A stretch of DNA of 64,000 bases from Niabella sp. GTDB lineage: Bacteria > Bacteroidota > Bacteroidia > Chitinophagales > Chitinophagaceae. The notes beneath the pieces were generated by a model. It was not told the origin of the DNA. It worked only from the letters and a program-made list of their open reading frames with translations, and did not search any database. A program made the translations under genes and the position numbers. The stretch covers positions 62,001 to 126,000 of the forward strand of contig NZ_JASLGT010000004.1 in NCBI RefSeq assembly GCF_030150205.1, read 5' to 3'. Shown piece by piece: positions 8,668-16,408 of the stretch (positions within the stretch are counted from its first letter, which is position 1; each line of letters opens with the position of its first letter).

Positions 8668-9999
8668 CTATATACCTGCTTTTCTTTCCTCCGGCAGATC
8701 ATATAATTTACCCACCATCTTCACCTGCCGGTATAAGAGCAGCATTACAATCATGCTCAGCGAAACATAAACGGCCGTAAAAATATAAAAGGAATAAACG
8801 ATACCGGGCATGGGTGTAACGGCGTCCCGGGTGCGCATGATGCCATAAATGATCCAGGGCTGGCGTCCCACTTCGGTAACCGTCCACCCGGCTTCCACAG
8901 CAATAAAGCCCATAGGAATGGCAATGGTGAACAGTTTCAGCAACCATCGCTTTTCCAGCCATTTCCGTTTTCGCCATAGCATAAAAAAATAAAAAACAGC
9001 AATCAGCAGCATCAGCATGCCAAGGCCTACCATCACCTGGAATGCATAGTGCGTAATGGCAACCGGAGGGCGTACTTCTTTAGGAAATGCATCCAGTCCC
9101 GTTACAGGCGTTTTGAAATCACCATGTGCCAGGAAACTCAAGGCACCGGGAATTTTCAGCGCATAATGCACCGTATCATGCTGTTCATCGGGAATACCAC
9201 CAAGAATGAGTGCGGCTTTTTCTTCTGTTTTAAAATGGGCCTCCATAGCGGCCAGTTTCACCGGCTGGCGTTTTGCTACATCCTTGGCGGAAATATCGCC
9301 GCTGAGGGGCTGAAGGATGGCACCGGCGCAGGCAAATACGGCTGCAATACGAAAGGCCTTTGTATGAAATTGTACATTTTTCCGTTTCAGGATCATCAGT
9401 GCATGTACCCCCGCCACGGCAAACCCGGTGGCGGTAAGCGCTGCAAGAATCATATGCAGGGCCTGCGAAAACCAGGCATCATTAAACATAGCCGCAATGG
9501 GATCAATATTCAGGTACTGTCCGTTTACATAGTCGAACCCCGCAGGACTGTTCATCCAGGCATTGGCGGCAACCACCAGGATGCCGGATGCAAGACCACT
9601 TACGCCAACGATGACACCGGTAACCCAGTGAAACCATTTATTAAATTTATTCCACCCGTATAAATAAAAGCCCAGTGCAATGGCCTCAATAAAAAATGCC
9701 GTGCCTTCCAGCGAAAAGGGCATCCCGAAAATAGGCCCCGCATGTTTCATAAACTCCGGCCAGAGTAATCCCAGTTCAAAAGACAACACCGTTCCCGAAA
9801 CGGCACCCGTGGCAAAGAAAATGGCCACACCGCGGCTCCAGGCCCTGGTTACATTGCGGTAAACAATATTCCCGGTTTTGAGCCATTTAAAATGCGAAAC
9901 CGCCATAAAGAACGGCATGATCATGCCGATGCAGGAGAAAATAATGTGAAATCCCAGTGATAGCGCCATCTGCGACCGCGCTGCGATAAAGTCATCCAT
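8668..9999 (-). CDS. cydA: Cytochrome bd ubiquinol oxidase subunit I
   Basis: The protein has 443 residues, the length of short-Q-loop CydA proteins, with nine predicted helices. His18 ('LGFHIIFS') and His182 ('QALHMILA') match haem ligands. Glu98 and Glu105 ('SLEGTAFFIEA') match the conserved acidic residues near haem b595/d and the proton path. The short hydrophilic Q loop around residues 230-310 is the CIO-like form, often less cyanide sensitive (family knowledge, not shown here). It is the first gene of a cydAB operon on the minus strand, with a TATCTTTG promoter box upstream. Confidence 0.95.
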   Translation of the reverse strand: MDDFIAARSQMALSLGFHIIFSCIGMIMPFFMAVSHFKWLKTGNIVYRNVTRAWSRGVAIFFATGAVSGTVLSFELGLLWPEFMKHAGPIFGMPFSLEGTAFFIEAIALGFYLYGWNKFNKWFHWVTGVIVGVSGLASGILVVAANAWMNSPAGFDYVNGQYLNIDPIAAMFNDAWFSQALHMILAALTATGFAVAGVHALMILKRKNVQFHTKAFRIAAVFACAGAILQPLSGDISAKDVAKRQPVKLAAMEAHFKTEEKAALILGGIPDEQHDTVHYALKIPGALSFLAHGDFKTPVTGLDAFPKEVRPPVAITHYAFQVMVGLGMLMLLIAVFYFFMLWRKRKWLEKRWLLKLFTIAIPMGFIAVEAGWTVTEVGRQPWIIYGIMRTRDAVTPMPGIVYSFYIFTAVYVSLSMIVMLLLYRQVKMVGKLYDLPEERKAGI

Positions 10000-10045
10000 A
10001 ATATATGGATTGGTTTAAAAATGAACCGTAGGTCAACGGCACTTG

Positions 10046-10053
10046 CAAAGATA
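10046..10053 (-). promoter_or_regulatory. Predicted -7 box of the cydAB promoter
   Basis: On the minus strand TATCTTTG (10053 to 10046) matches TAnnTTTG. A weak -33-like TTGG lies about 20 nt upstream. The start codon is at 9999, giving a leader of about 40 nt. Apart from this and the prfB promoter box, nothing else was recognised in 10000-10304. Confidence 0.55.
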
Positions 10054-10290
10054 GTCCAACCAGCTGATCAAACCAATCGAAGGAATCTACTTTCATGTCA
10101 CACCCGTCACCCATGTCCCCAGGAAGATAGCACCATAGCTGAACGGAGCGTCGCAAGCAAAGCTCAATAGCAGTACCGGCGCCCGGCCAATAATCAAAAT
10201 CCAGGTTACTCTTTGGATGGAATCTGCAAACTGTTGGCCTCAATATTGAACAATCGTTTGTGCAACCGATGGCAAATCGGAAATAGGATG

Positions 10291-10298
10291 TATCTTTG
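10291..10298 (+). promoter_or_regulatory. Predicted -7 box of prfB, very close to the start codon
   Basis: TATCTTTG matches the Bacteroidota -7 consensus and ends only 6 nt before the prfB ATG at 10305. Transcription starting the usual few bases downstream would give an almost leaderless mRNA. No good TTTG -33 box at 19-21 nt is visible, so this call is tentative. Confidence 0.4.
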
Positions 10299-10304
10299 CA
10301 GCCT

Positions 10305-11394
10305 ATGACACAGGAAAAATTACAGGATATGCGGTCCCGCGTTCTCGGGATAAGGAGGTTTCTTTGACGTCGAGAACCGTCAACAGAAAATCAATGAAGA
10401 TAAACAGCTTTCGTTAAGTCCCGGTTTCTGGGACGATAATCAACGTGCCACAGATATTTTAAAGAACCTAAAGACCAATGAATACTGGATGAACCTGTTT
10501 CGGGAAGCCGAAACGGCCGTAGAGGATTTTGCGGTTTTGTTCGATTTCTGGAAGGCCGGCGATGCTACTGAAGCGGAAACCCAGGAAGCGTACGATCATG
10601 CGCTGAATGTACTGGAAGATGCCGAATTTAAAAGCACGCTGAACGAAGCCGAAGATGAATTGCCGGCGGTGATCCAGATCAATTCGGGTGCCGGCGGAAC
10701 GGAAAGCCAGGACTGGGCAGAGATGATTGCCCGGATGTACCGGATGTACGGCGAAAAGCAGGGCTGGAAGATCACAGAACTGGACTGGCAATGGGGCGAT
10801 GGTGCTGGTATTAAAACGGCTACCCTGCAGTTTGAAGGGCCTTTTGCCTATGGCTTTTTAAAAGCGGAAAGCGGTGTGCACCGGTTGGTGCGGATCTCTC
10901 CGTTTGATAGTAATGCCCGCAGGCATACCTCCTTTGTATCGGTATTTGTGTACCCGCTGGTAGATGATACGATCGATATCGAGATCAAAGATTCCGAAGT
11001 AAAGATGGAAACGGCGCGAAGCGGCGGAGCCGGCGGACAGAACGTGAACAAGGTAGAAACAAAAGTATTCCTTACGCACATACCAACGGGCATTGTAGTG
11101 GTTTGTCAGACCGAACGCACCCAGATGGGAAACCGGGAAAAAGCCATGCAGATGCTGAAGAGCCGGTTATATGAAGAAGAACTGCGCAAGCGGGAGGAAC
11201 TGAAAAATGCGGCCAACGCCAACAAGAAAAAAATAGAATGGGGCAGCCAGATCCGCAGTTATGTATTCCATCCCTATAAAATGATCAAGGATCACCGTAC
11301 CGAATACGAGGTGGGAAATGTGCAACCCGTGATGGATGGTGAATTGGATGGCTTTATCAAGGCTTATCTGATGCAGCGTAAAGAAACGGTTTAG
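10305..11394 (+). CDS. prfB: Peptide chain release factor 2 with programmed +1 frameshift
   Basis: Translation from ATG 10305 gives 20 codons ending ...GIRRFL, then in-frame TGA at 10365-10367. Shifting +1 at CTT-TGA-C continues as DVENRQQKINEDKQ... to the stop at 11394, giving about 363 residues, the normal RF2 length. The shift site has a Shine-Dalgarno-like AGGAGG (10353-10358) three bases before CTT TGA, the classical RF2 autoregulatory signal. When RF2 is scarce the ribosome pauses at UGA and slips forward. The GGQ peptidyl-tRNA hydrolysis motif is visible in 'SGGAGGQNVNKVETKV'. The internal stop is therefore regulation, not decay. Confidence 0.96.
10353..10368 (+). promoter_or_regulatory. 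prfB +1 recoding site
   Basis: AGGAGG-TTT-CTT-TGA-C: an internal Shine-Dalgarno at 10353-10358, slippery CTT, then UGA followed by C (the weakest termination context). It matches the known RF2 recoding signal closely. Confidence 0.93.
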
Positions 11395-11397
11395 ATA

Positions 11398-11697
11398 ATG
11401 GAAAAAACAAAACCCATATTAAATAAGCGGATATTCTGGGACACAGATTTCTTAAAGCTGGATTATGAAGGTCATGCAGCTTCCATTATTGAACGGGTTT
11501 TTGAAAGAGGAGATGTAGAGGATATACGGCAGATAAGACGGTTTTATGGGGATGAAAAAATTATAGACATATTGACAAATGCAAAATGGCTCAGGTATGA
11601 TATATTTCTTTTTGTAAAGAATTTATTTAACTTAAAATCCGAAGCATTTAGATGTTATATTATGAGACAATCGAAGGGAATACCCTGGCTCTATTAA
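11398..11697 (+). CDS. Putative antitoxin of the AbiE-like pair (DUF6922-like)
   Basis: This is a 99-residue protein starting 3 nt after prfB. It looks like the small DUF6922-type proteins that precede nucleotidyltransferase toxins in Bacteroidota: an N-terminal 'RIFWDTDFLKLDYEG', a middle 'VFERGDVEDIRQIRRFYGDE', and an end with 'RCYIMRQSKGIPWLY'. The next gene overlaps it by 46 nt, so the two are translationally coupled. The antitoxin role is inferred from position and family; DNA binding is not shown. Codon use is more AT-rich than prfB, suggesting that the pair was acquired. Confidence 0.7.
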   Translation: MEKTKPILNKRIFWDTDFLKLDYEGHAASIIERVFERGDVEDIRQIRRFYGDEKIIDILTNAKWLRYDIFLFVKNLFNLKSEAFRCYIMRQSKGIPWLY

Positions 11698-12281
11698 GAC
11701 GATTAATGCAATTGGAGTTACTATGCACCTTTGTGTTAGTCGGGGGCACTGCATTGTCTTTGAAATATGGTCATAGGAAGTCTATTGATTTAGATTTGTT
11801 TTCAAATGTTGATTTTAACAATCGGCAATTAAAGGAGGAACTAGCTAAGATTTTTACCAGATCATTCGAGTCCACCAGCAGCAACGCTGCGCCGGGAGTT
11901 TTCTCTTATATTGACGATATTAAAGTGGATTTTGTAAAGTATCATTATCATAAAGAGATCAGACCAATTGAAGTAGTTGAAGGAATCCGGTTGATAAGTT
12001 CCGAAGATATTGCGGCAATGAAAATCTTCGCGATTATGCAAAGAGCTAAAAAGAAGGATTTTTATGATTTAAGTTTGTTGTTAGATGTATTTGGCGCTGA
12101 AAGAGTTATTGGGTTCTATTTTGAAAAATTTCCTGAAAACATGACATTGATTTCTATACCGCAAGCAATGCTGTTCTTCGATGAAGCAGAATCAGATGAA
12201 GACCCCGTCAGTCTTAAAGGGCAAACCTGGAAGTCTGTAAAAAAGAACATACAACAACACATAAACAATTATCTGAAGTAA
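11652..12281 (+). CDS. AbiEii/AbiGii-like nucleotidyltransferase toxin
   Basis: The protein has 209 residues. The nucleotidyltransferase core is clear: 'VGGTALSLKYGHRKSIDLDL' gives the GG-x-AL and D-x-D-type metal ligands, and 'DDIKVDFVKYHYH' supplies the third acidic strand. 'SSEDIAAMKIFAIMQRAKKK' followed by 'DFYDLSLLL' is the typical AbiEii tail. Such enzymes act as toxins of type IV toxin-antitoxin or abortive-infection systems by modifying tRNA ends or other targets (family knowledge). It overlaps the upstream putative antitoxin and is followed 35 nt later by pruA, so the pair is wedged between housekeeping genes. Confidence 0.85.
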   Translation: MLYYETIEGNTLALLRRLMQLELLCTFVLVGGTALSLKYGHRKSIDLDLFSNVDFNNRQLKEELAKIFTRSFESTSSNAAPGVFSYIDDIKVDFVKYHYHKEIRPIEVVEGIRLISSEDIAAMKIFAIMQRAKKKDFYDLSLLLDVFGAERVIGFYFEKFPENMTLISIPQAMLFFDEAESDEDPVSLKGQTWKSVKKNIQQHINNYLK

Positions 12282-12316
12282 AAGAATATCATTTCAAATT
12301 TTCAAATTAAGATAAT

Positions 12317-13948
12317 ATGCATCAGGGATCATTTTCTTACCCTTTGCCGGCCAACGAACCGGTACTGAATTATGCCCCCGGAAGTAAAGAACGGGAAAAC
12401 CTGAAGGCGGCCCTTGCGTTGCTGAAGAGTGAAAAACTGGATGTGCCCATGTATATCGGAGCCAACGAGGTGCGTACTTCCAAAAAGGAGTCCATCCGTC
12501 CTCCGCATAAACACAAATTTGTGCTGGGGCAGTTTTCCATCGGCGAAAAGAAACATGTGCAGCAGGCGGTGGATGCGGCGCTGGCAGCAAAAAGATCCTG
12601 GGAAAATATGAGCTGGGAAAGCCGCGCGGGCATCTTTTTAAAAGCGGCCGACCTGATCGCTACCAAATACCGTGGACAAATGAATGCGGCTACGATGCTG
12701 GGCCAAAGTAAAAATGCCTACCAGGCAGAGATCGACAGTGCCTGTGAGCTAATCGATTTTTTGCGGTTTAATGTACATTTCTTAAGTGAGATCTATACCC
12801 AGCAACCCATCAGTGGCGCAGGCATGCACAACCGCCTGGAGTACCGGCCCCTGGAAGGGTTTATACTGGCCATTACTCCGTTTAATTTTACGGCCATTGG
12901 CGGAAACCTGCCTACTTCGGCTGCAATGTGCGGTAACGTGGTGGTATGGAAGCCGGCGCATACGCAGATTTATTCTGCGCAGCTTTTTATGCGCATTTTA
13001 AAAGAAGCCGGACTGCCGGATGGCGTTATTAACCTGATTTATGTGGATGGTCCGGTGGTAGGTGAGGTTTGCTTTAATCACCGGGAATTTGCAGGCGTAC
13101 ATTTTACGGGGTCTACCGGGGTGTTTAATCATATGTGGGAAACCATCGGGAAAAATATTCCCAAATACCGGAGTTATCCGCGCATTGTGGGCGAAACCGG
13201 TGGTAAGGATTTTGTGATGGTACACAGAAGCGCCGATCCGGATGTGGTGGCAACAGCGCTGTTAAGAGGTGCTTTTGAATTCCAGGGACAAAAATGTTCC
13301 GCGGCATCGCGCGCGTACATTCCGTCCAATCTTTGGAAAGAGGTGAAGAAGCGGCTGATTGAAGGCATTAACTCCTTTAAAATGGGATCGGTGGAAGACT
13401 TCAGTAATTTTATCAATGCCGTGATTGATGAACGCAGCTTTGATAAAATAAAAGGATATATCGATAAGGTAAAGAAAGATCCGAAAGCAAGCATTGTTGC
13501 CGGAGGCATCTGTGATAAAAAAGAAGGATATTTTATACAGCCTACCGTGATCGAAACAAAAGACCCGCAATACGTAACTATGTGTGAGGAGATCTTTGGA
13601 CCGGTGCTGACAGTATACGTATACCCGGCGGGCAGTTTTGAAAAAACGCTGGACCTGGTAGACAGCACCTCGCCGTATGCGTTAACCGGATCCATTATTG
13701 CAACGGACCGTGCCGCTATTGAAACGGCAACCAGGAGGCTGTCCAATGCTGCAGGTAATTTTTATATCAACGACAAGCCTACGGGCGCAGTGGTAGGGCA
13801 GCAGCCCTTTGGTGGCGCGCGTGCCTCAGGCACCAATGATAAGGCCGGTTCCATCCTGAACCTTTATCGCTGGCTGAGCGTACGCACGGTTAAGGAAACC
13901 TTTAACCCGCCGGTTGATTACCGGTACCCGTTCATGGCAACGGAGTAA
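12317..13948 (+). CDS. pruA: L-glutamate gamma-semialdehyde (1-pyrroline-5-carboxylate) dehydrogenase
   Basis: The protein has 543 residues and is an aldehyde dehydrogenase of the RocA/PruA type, the last step of proline breakdown, converting glutamate semialdehyde to glutamate with NAD+. Catalytic Cys327 is in 'FQGQKCSAASR' and the general base Glu293 in 'VGETGGKDFV'. The N-terminal extension 'YPLPANEPVLNYAPGS' is characteristic of stand-alone P5C dehydrogenases. 'PFGGARASGTNDKAGS' near the C-terminus is the family signature. No proline dehydrogenase gene is adjacent. The start at ATG 12317 is supported by the family's N-terminal motif. Confidence 0.95.
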   Translation: MHQGSFSYPLPANEPVLNYAPGSKERENLKAALALLKSEKLDVPMYIGANEVRTSKKESIRPPHKHKFVLGQFSIGEKKHVQQAVDAALAAKRSWENMSWESRAGIFLKAADLIATKYRGQMNAATMLGQSKNAYQAEIDSACELIDFLRFNVHFLSEIYTQQPISGAGMHNRLEYRPLEGFILAITPFNFTAIGGNLPTSAAMCGNVVVWKPAHTQIYSAQLFMRILKEAGLPDGVINLIYVDGPVVGEVCFNHREFAGVHFTGSTGVFNHMWETIGKNIPKYRSYPRIVGETGGKDFVMVHRSADPDVVATALLRGAFEFQGQKCSAASRAYIPSNLWKEVKKRLIEGINSFKMGSVEDFSNFINAVIDERSFDKIKGYIDKVKKDPKASIVAGGICDKKEGYFIQPTVIETKDPQYVTMCEEIFGPVLTVYVYPAGSFEKTLDLVDSTSPYALTGSIIATDRAAIETATRRLSNAAGNFYINDKPTGAVVGQQPFGGARASGTNDKAGSILNLYRWLSVRTVKETFNPPVDYRYPFMATE

Positions 13949-13963
13949 TTGTTGTGTAAAGTC

Positions 13964-13996
13964 TGGAACCTGAAACGTTAAACCTGAAACCGTTTA
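13964..13996. repeat. Short direct repeat AACCTGAAAC before pyrR
   Basis: AACCTGAAACGTTA is followed directly by AACCTGAAACCGTTTA. Similar words occur at 5813-5848 (reverse complement) and 34417-34444, so this is one of the recurrent intergenic word families of this genome. Confidence 0.5.
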
Positions 13997-13999
13997 GTC

Positions 14000-14527
14000 T
14001 TGAAACTGATTTTAAAAGCAGAAGAGATCGCCATTACGATCAGGCGGCTGGCCCACCAGATCGTGGAAAATCATGAAGATTTTTCAAAGATTGTCATTAT
14101 CGGTTTGCAACCGAGGGGCATTTTTTTATCGGACCGTATTTATGCGGAGGTACAAAAAATATCGAAAGGACAGCCGATCGATTACGGAAAACTGGATATT
14201 ACCTTTTACAGGGACGATGTGCGCAATGAGCTGCATGCCGCCAATGAAACCGATATCCCGTTTTCAATTGAAGGAAAAGATGTAATCCTTATTGATGATG
14301 TATTGTACACAGGCCGTACCACCCGAGCCGCTTTTGATGCCCTCCTGGACTATGGAAGGCCAAAGAAAGTGGAGCTTTGTGTATTGATCGACCGCCGGTT
14401 TACCCGGGAGTTTCCGATACAGGCCGACTATGTGGGCAAGTACATCGACTCTTTTGAAACCCAGAAAGTGCTGGTGCGCTGGGCAGAAAACAGCGATAAA
14501 GATCATGTAACCATGACGGAAGGATAA
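14000..14527 (+). CDS. pyrR: PyrR-type regulator / uracil phosphoribosyltransferase
   Basis: The protein has 175 residues. It starts at TTG 14000: an in-frame stop lies at 13985-13987 and there is no ATG between, so TTG is the only sensible start. The phosphoribosyltransferase PRPP-binding loop 'VILIDDVLYTGRT' is at residues 95-107, preceded by 'IGLQPRGIFLSDRI'. PyrR proteins bind uridine nucleotides and pyr mRNA in other phyla and have uracil phosphoribosyltransferase activity. No pyr biosynthesis genes or attenuator are adjacent here, so only the enzymatic role is supported. A strong terminator follows. Confidence 0.9.
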   Translation: MKLILKAEEIAITIRRLAHQIVENHEDFSKIVIIGLQPRGIFLSDRIYAEVQKISKGQPIDYGKLDITFYRDDVRNELHAANETDIPFSIEGKDVILIDDVLYTGRTTRAAFDALLDYGRPKKVELCVLIDRRFTREFPIQADYVGKYIDSFETQKVLVRWAENSDKDHVTMTEG

Positions 14528-14545
14528 AATAATTGATCGCATAAA

Positions 14546-14582
14546 GAAAAGGGTGTAAGGACGACTTATACCCTTTTTTTAT
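14546..14582 (+). terminator. Rho-independent terminator after pyrR
   Basis: AAAAGGGTGTAAG (14547-14559) pairs with CTTATACCCTTTT, with a 5-nt loop and one G-T pair, followed by a run of T. Confidence 0.88.
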
Positions 14583-14783
14583 ATCCGAAATTTTGGGATG
14601 GAATAGGAGCATTCGCAACATTAACCGGTCGTCTTTTAAGCGGGATCGCAGCGAAACGCTCGCAGGTTTTCAGACAACCAGGCATTCTGTAAATATTTGG
14701 GAAATCTGTGAACATTATAGGGGGACCTGGTGTAAGAAAACAGCATTGCTTCAAAATACCCGGTCTGCCCGTCCACCGTTGCA

Positions 14784-15308
14784 TTATAGCCATATGTACG
14801 AAGTACCGGTTAATGCGCCATTTGTTTTCCAATCGCCATTTTTATGTTCATTCCACCACTGGCGGTACCGGTCGCTGAGCATCAGTATTTCGGTAGTGGT
14901 AACGCCTTTATATCGTTCGTTCACCTCTTTGGACGTATCGACCAGGTAAGGATCAAGCGAGGAGGCGCCCCGTACGCCATCCACCAGCCATAACAAACAC
15001 TCACCCAAAATAAAATAATTTCTGCCTTCCGGATACGGGCTGTGCGAAGACCAGGGGTTGATCGGAAATTTTTGTATATGCGTGGTATCTTTCGATAATG
15101 TAATGAGCGCCGCAATATGTTCCTGCCGGAACGTTGGCCGCTGAAGCCATAGGCGTTCGCCTTTTTCATTAAGCTCGTATTGGTTATAGGTGCCGTTTTT
15201 CAGTTGCTGCACAAACGTTGCAACATTTGGATGATTGATATCGAAGCCGTCTTTTTTACAGCTCATGAAGAACAGTAGTACGCCAGTAAACAACATCCAT
15301 TTTTTCAT
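14784..15308 (-). CDS. Unknown lipoprotein (tentatively DUF4943-like)
   Basis: The protein has 174 residues with a lipoprotein signal (MKKWMLFTGVLLFFMSC, Cys17). The mature part begins 'KKDGFDINHPNVATFVQQLK' and has tryptophan-rich segments such as 'GRNYFILGECLLWLVDG' and 'RYRQWWNEHKNGDWK'. It resembles small Bacteroidota envelope proteins annotated DUF4943, but this is from memory of the pattern. No catalytic residues are evident. It is monocistronic on the minus strand and converges with pyrR. Confidence 0.7.
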   Translation of the reverse strand: MKKWMLFTGVLLFFMSCKKDGFDINHPNVATFVQQLKNGTYNQYELNEKGERLWLQRPTFRQEHIAALITLSKDTTHIQKFPINPWSSHSPYPEGRNYFILGECLLWLVDGVRGASSLDPYLVDTSKEVNERYKGVTTTEILMLSDRYRQWWNEHKNGDWKTNGALTGTSYIWL

Positions 15309-15365
15309 AATAATCCTGGTTTTATAAGCAAGTTGTTTAAATGTTCTTTATGACAGCAATTTCCC

Positions 15366-15470
15366 GCAGACGAACGCTGATTGCTTGCTAACTAGACAGA
15401 AAAGAATCTGCGAAAATCTGCGCTGCATTTCAATCTGCAGGGATCAGCGGGCAATTGAGTCGCTGATGAA
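15366..15470. repeat. Dispersed intergenic repeat, second copy
   Basis: TTCCCGCAGACGAACGCTGA, GAATCTGCGAAAATCTGCGC and ATCTGCAGGGATCAGCGGG repeat the vocabulary of the 7266-7430 segment. It is noncoding. Confidence 0.5.
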
Positions 15471-15525
15471 TAATTCGATAAAGGTCGGAACAAGTACATG
15501 GTCAAACGATATGTCAGTTGCCTTA

Positions 15526-16164
15526 TTATTCCAGTATAACGCCCCATTCCGCTACATGAAATCCTTCTCTGCGAACGGTTTCCTGTTTGTGATAAGGAGG
15601 CAATTGTATGGGCTTATCAAGCGCCTTTACCAGGTAGAATAATCTTAAAACAGCATCCGGCTGCCTGGAAAAATGCAATTGGATCAGCTTTTCGATCACT
15701 GGTTTTTCCTGTGGATACACCGCATAATAAGGTGCGTCTTTTAACCGGGGAATCCAATAATCGATAAAATCGCGGATCTCATTGGGCTTAAACTGGCTGG
15801 CTGCCATATCCGCCTCAAAAAATTGTTGCAGGCTATCGCGCGATACTACCCGGCCGGCATTTTTCTGCCAGTGATCGGGTTGCTGGCTTTCATAGAAAAG
15901 ATAATCGTATTGCCCATCGATTTCCCCGGAGGGTGCTACCCTTACATTCCAGCCGGTATGGTAGGCGGGGATGGATGCAATAACCGACCCACCCAGGGGA
16001 AAGCTCAATTGCACCTGTATATCCGTTTCCTTTAATGGATAGAGGTATATATTCGGTTTGTAGGCGATGGTGCAGTTCTTACAGGGCTGTGGTTCCGGTT
16101 TGTCTTTTTTACAACCCGATAAAATAATCATACCCAGAGCAATCAGAAAATATATCTTACTCAT
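15526..16164 (-). CDS. Unknown secreted lipoprotein
   Basis: The frame is open from 16302, but the start at ATG 16164 gives a clean lipoprotein signal (MSKIYFLIALGMIILSGC, Cys18) and 212 residues. The mature protein starts 'KKDKPEPQPCKNCTIAYKPN', with a C-x-x-C pair that could form a disulfide or bind metal. 'IYLYPLKETDIQVQLSFPLG' then resembles the start of an all-beta domain. Its mid region 'EIRDFIDYWIPRLKDAPYYA' is tryptophan- and tyrosine-rich. No enzyme family is recognised. It lies next to another minus-strand lipoprotein gene, 217 nt away. Confidence 0.72.
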   Translation of the reverse strand: MSKIYFLIALGMIILSGCKKDKPEPQPCKNCTIAYKPNIYLYPLKETDIQVQLSFPLGGSVIASIPAYHTGWNVRVAPSGEIDGQYDYLFYESQQPDHWQKNAGRVVSRDSLQQFFEADMAASQFKPNEIRDFIDYWIPRLKDAPYYAVYPQEKPVIEKLIQLHFSRQPDAVLRLFYLVKALDKPIQLPPYHKQETVRREGFHVAEWGVILE

Positions 16165-16408
16165 ACAAAACAGTTTCTTATTCAAGACGGAAAACCCTGG
16201 CAGGATGCAACAGGGATACCCGAAAGTAGGACATTCCGTTAAAAAATAGTCCTGTTTGAAGAGTCCGGAACGGTTTTGCTGACCGCAACCATTAAAATGC
16301 ACAGGTTTAATCAGCCAATGGGCGGCGGTTAAAAGGAAAATTTGGTTGTTCCACAGCCATTTTAAACCAGGGCCTGAACTTTAAAACGATAACATTGTTG
16401 CTGGTAAC

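Noticed and set aside
9049..9663. A 204-residue plus-strand open frame
   Set aside because: It lies wholly antisense to the well supported cydA gene and has no recognisable features.
9992..10243. An 83-residue minus-strand frame upstream of cydA
   Set aside because: It covers the cydA promoter region and has no conserved pattern; it is more likely chance.
10359..10368. In-frame TGA near the start of prfB as sign of a pseudogene
   Set aside because: The TGA sits in the canonical RF2 recoding context with an upstream AGGAGG, and the frame continues intact for the full family length.
13174..13746. A 190-residue minus-strand open frame
   Set aside because: It is antisense to pruA, whose residues and motifs are clear.
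14593..14949. A 118-residue plus-strand frame after pyrR
   Set aside because: It lies after a terminator, has no start context, and overlaps the lipoprotein gene in antisense.
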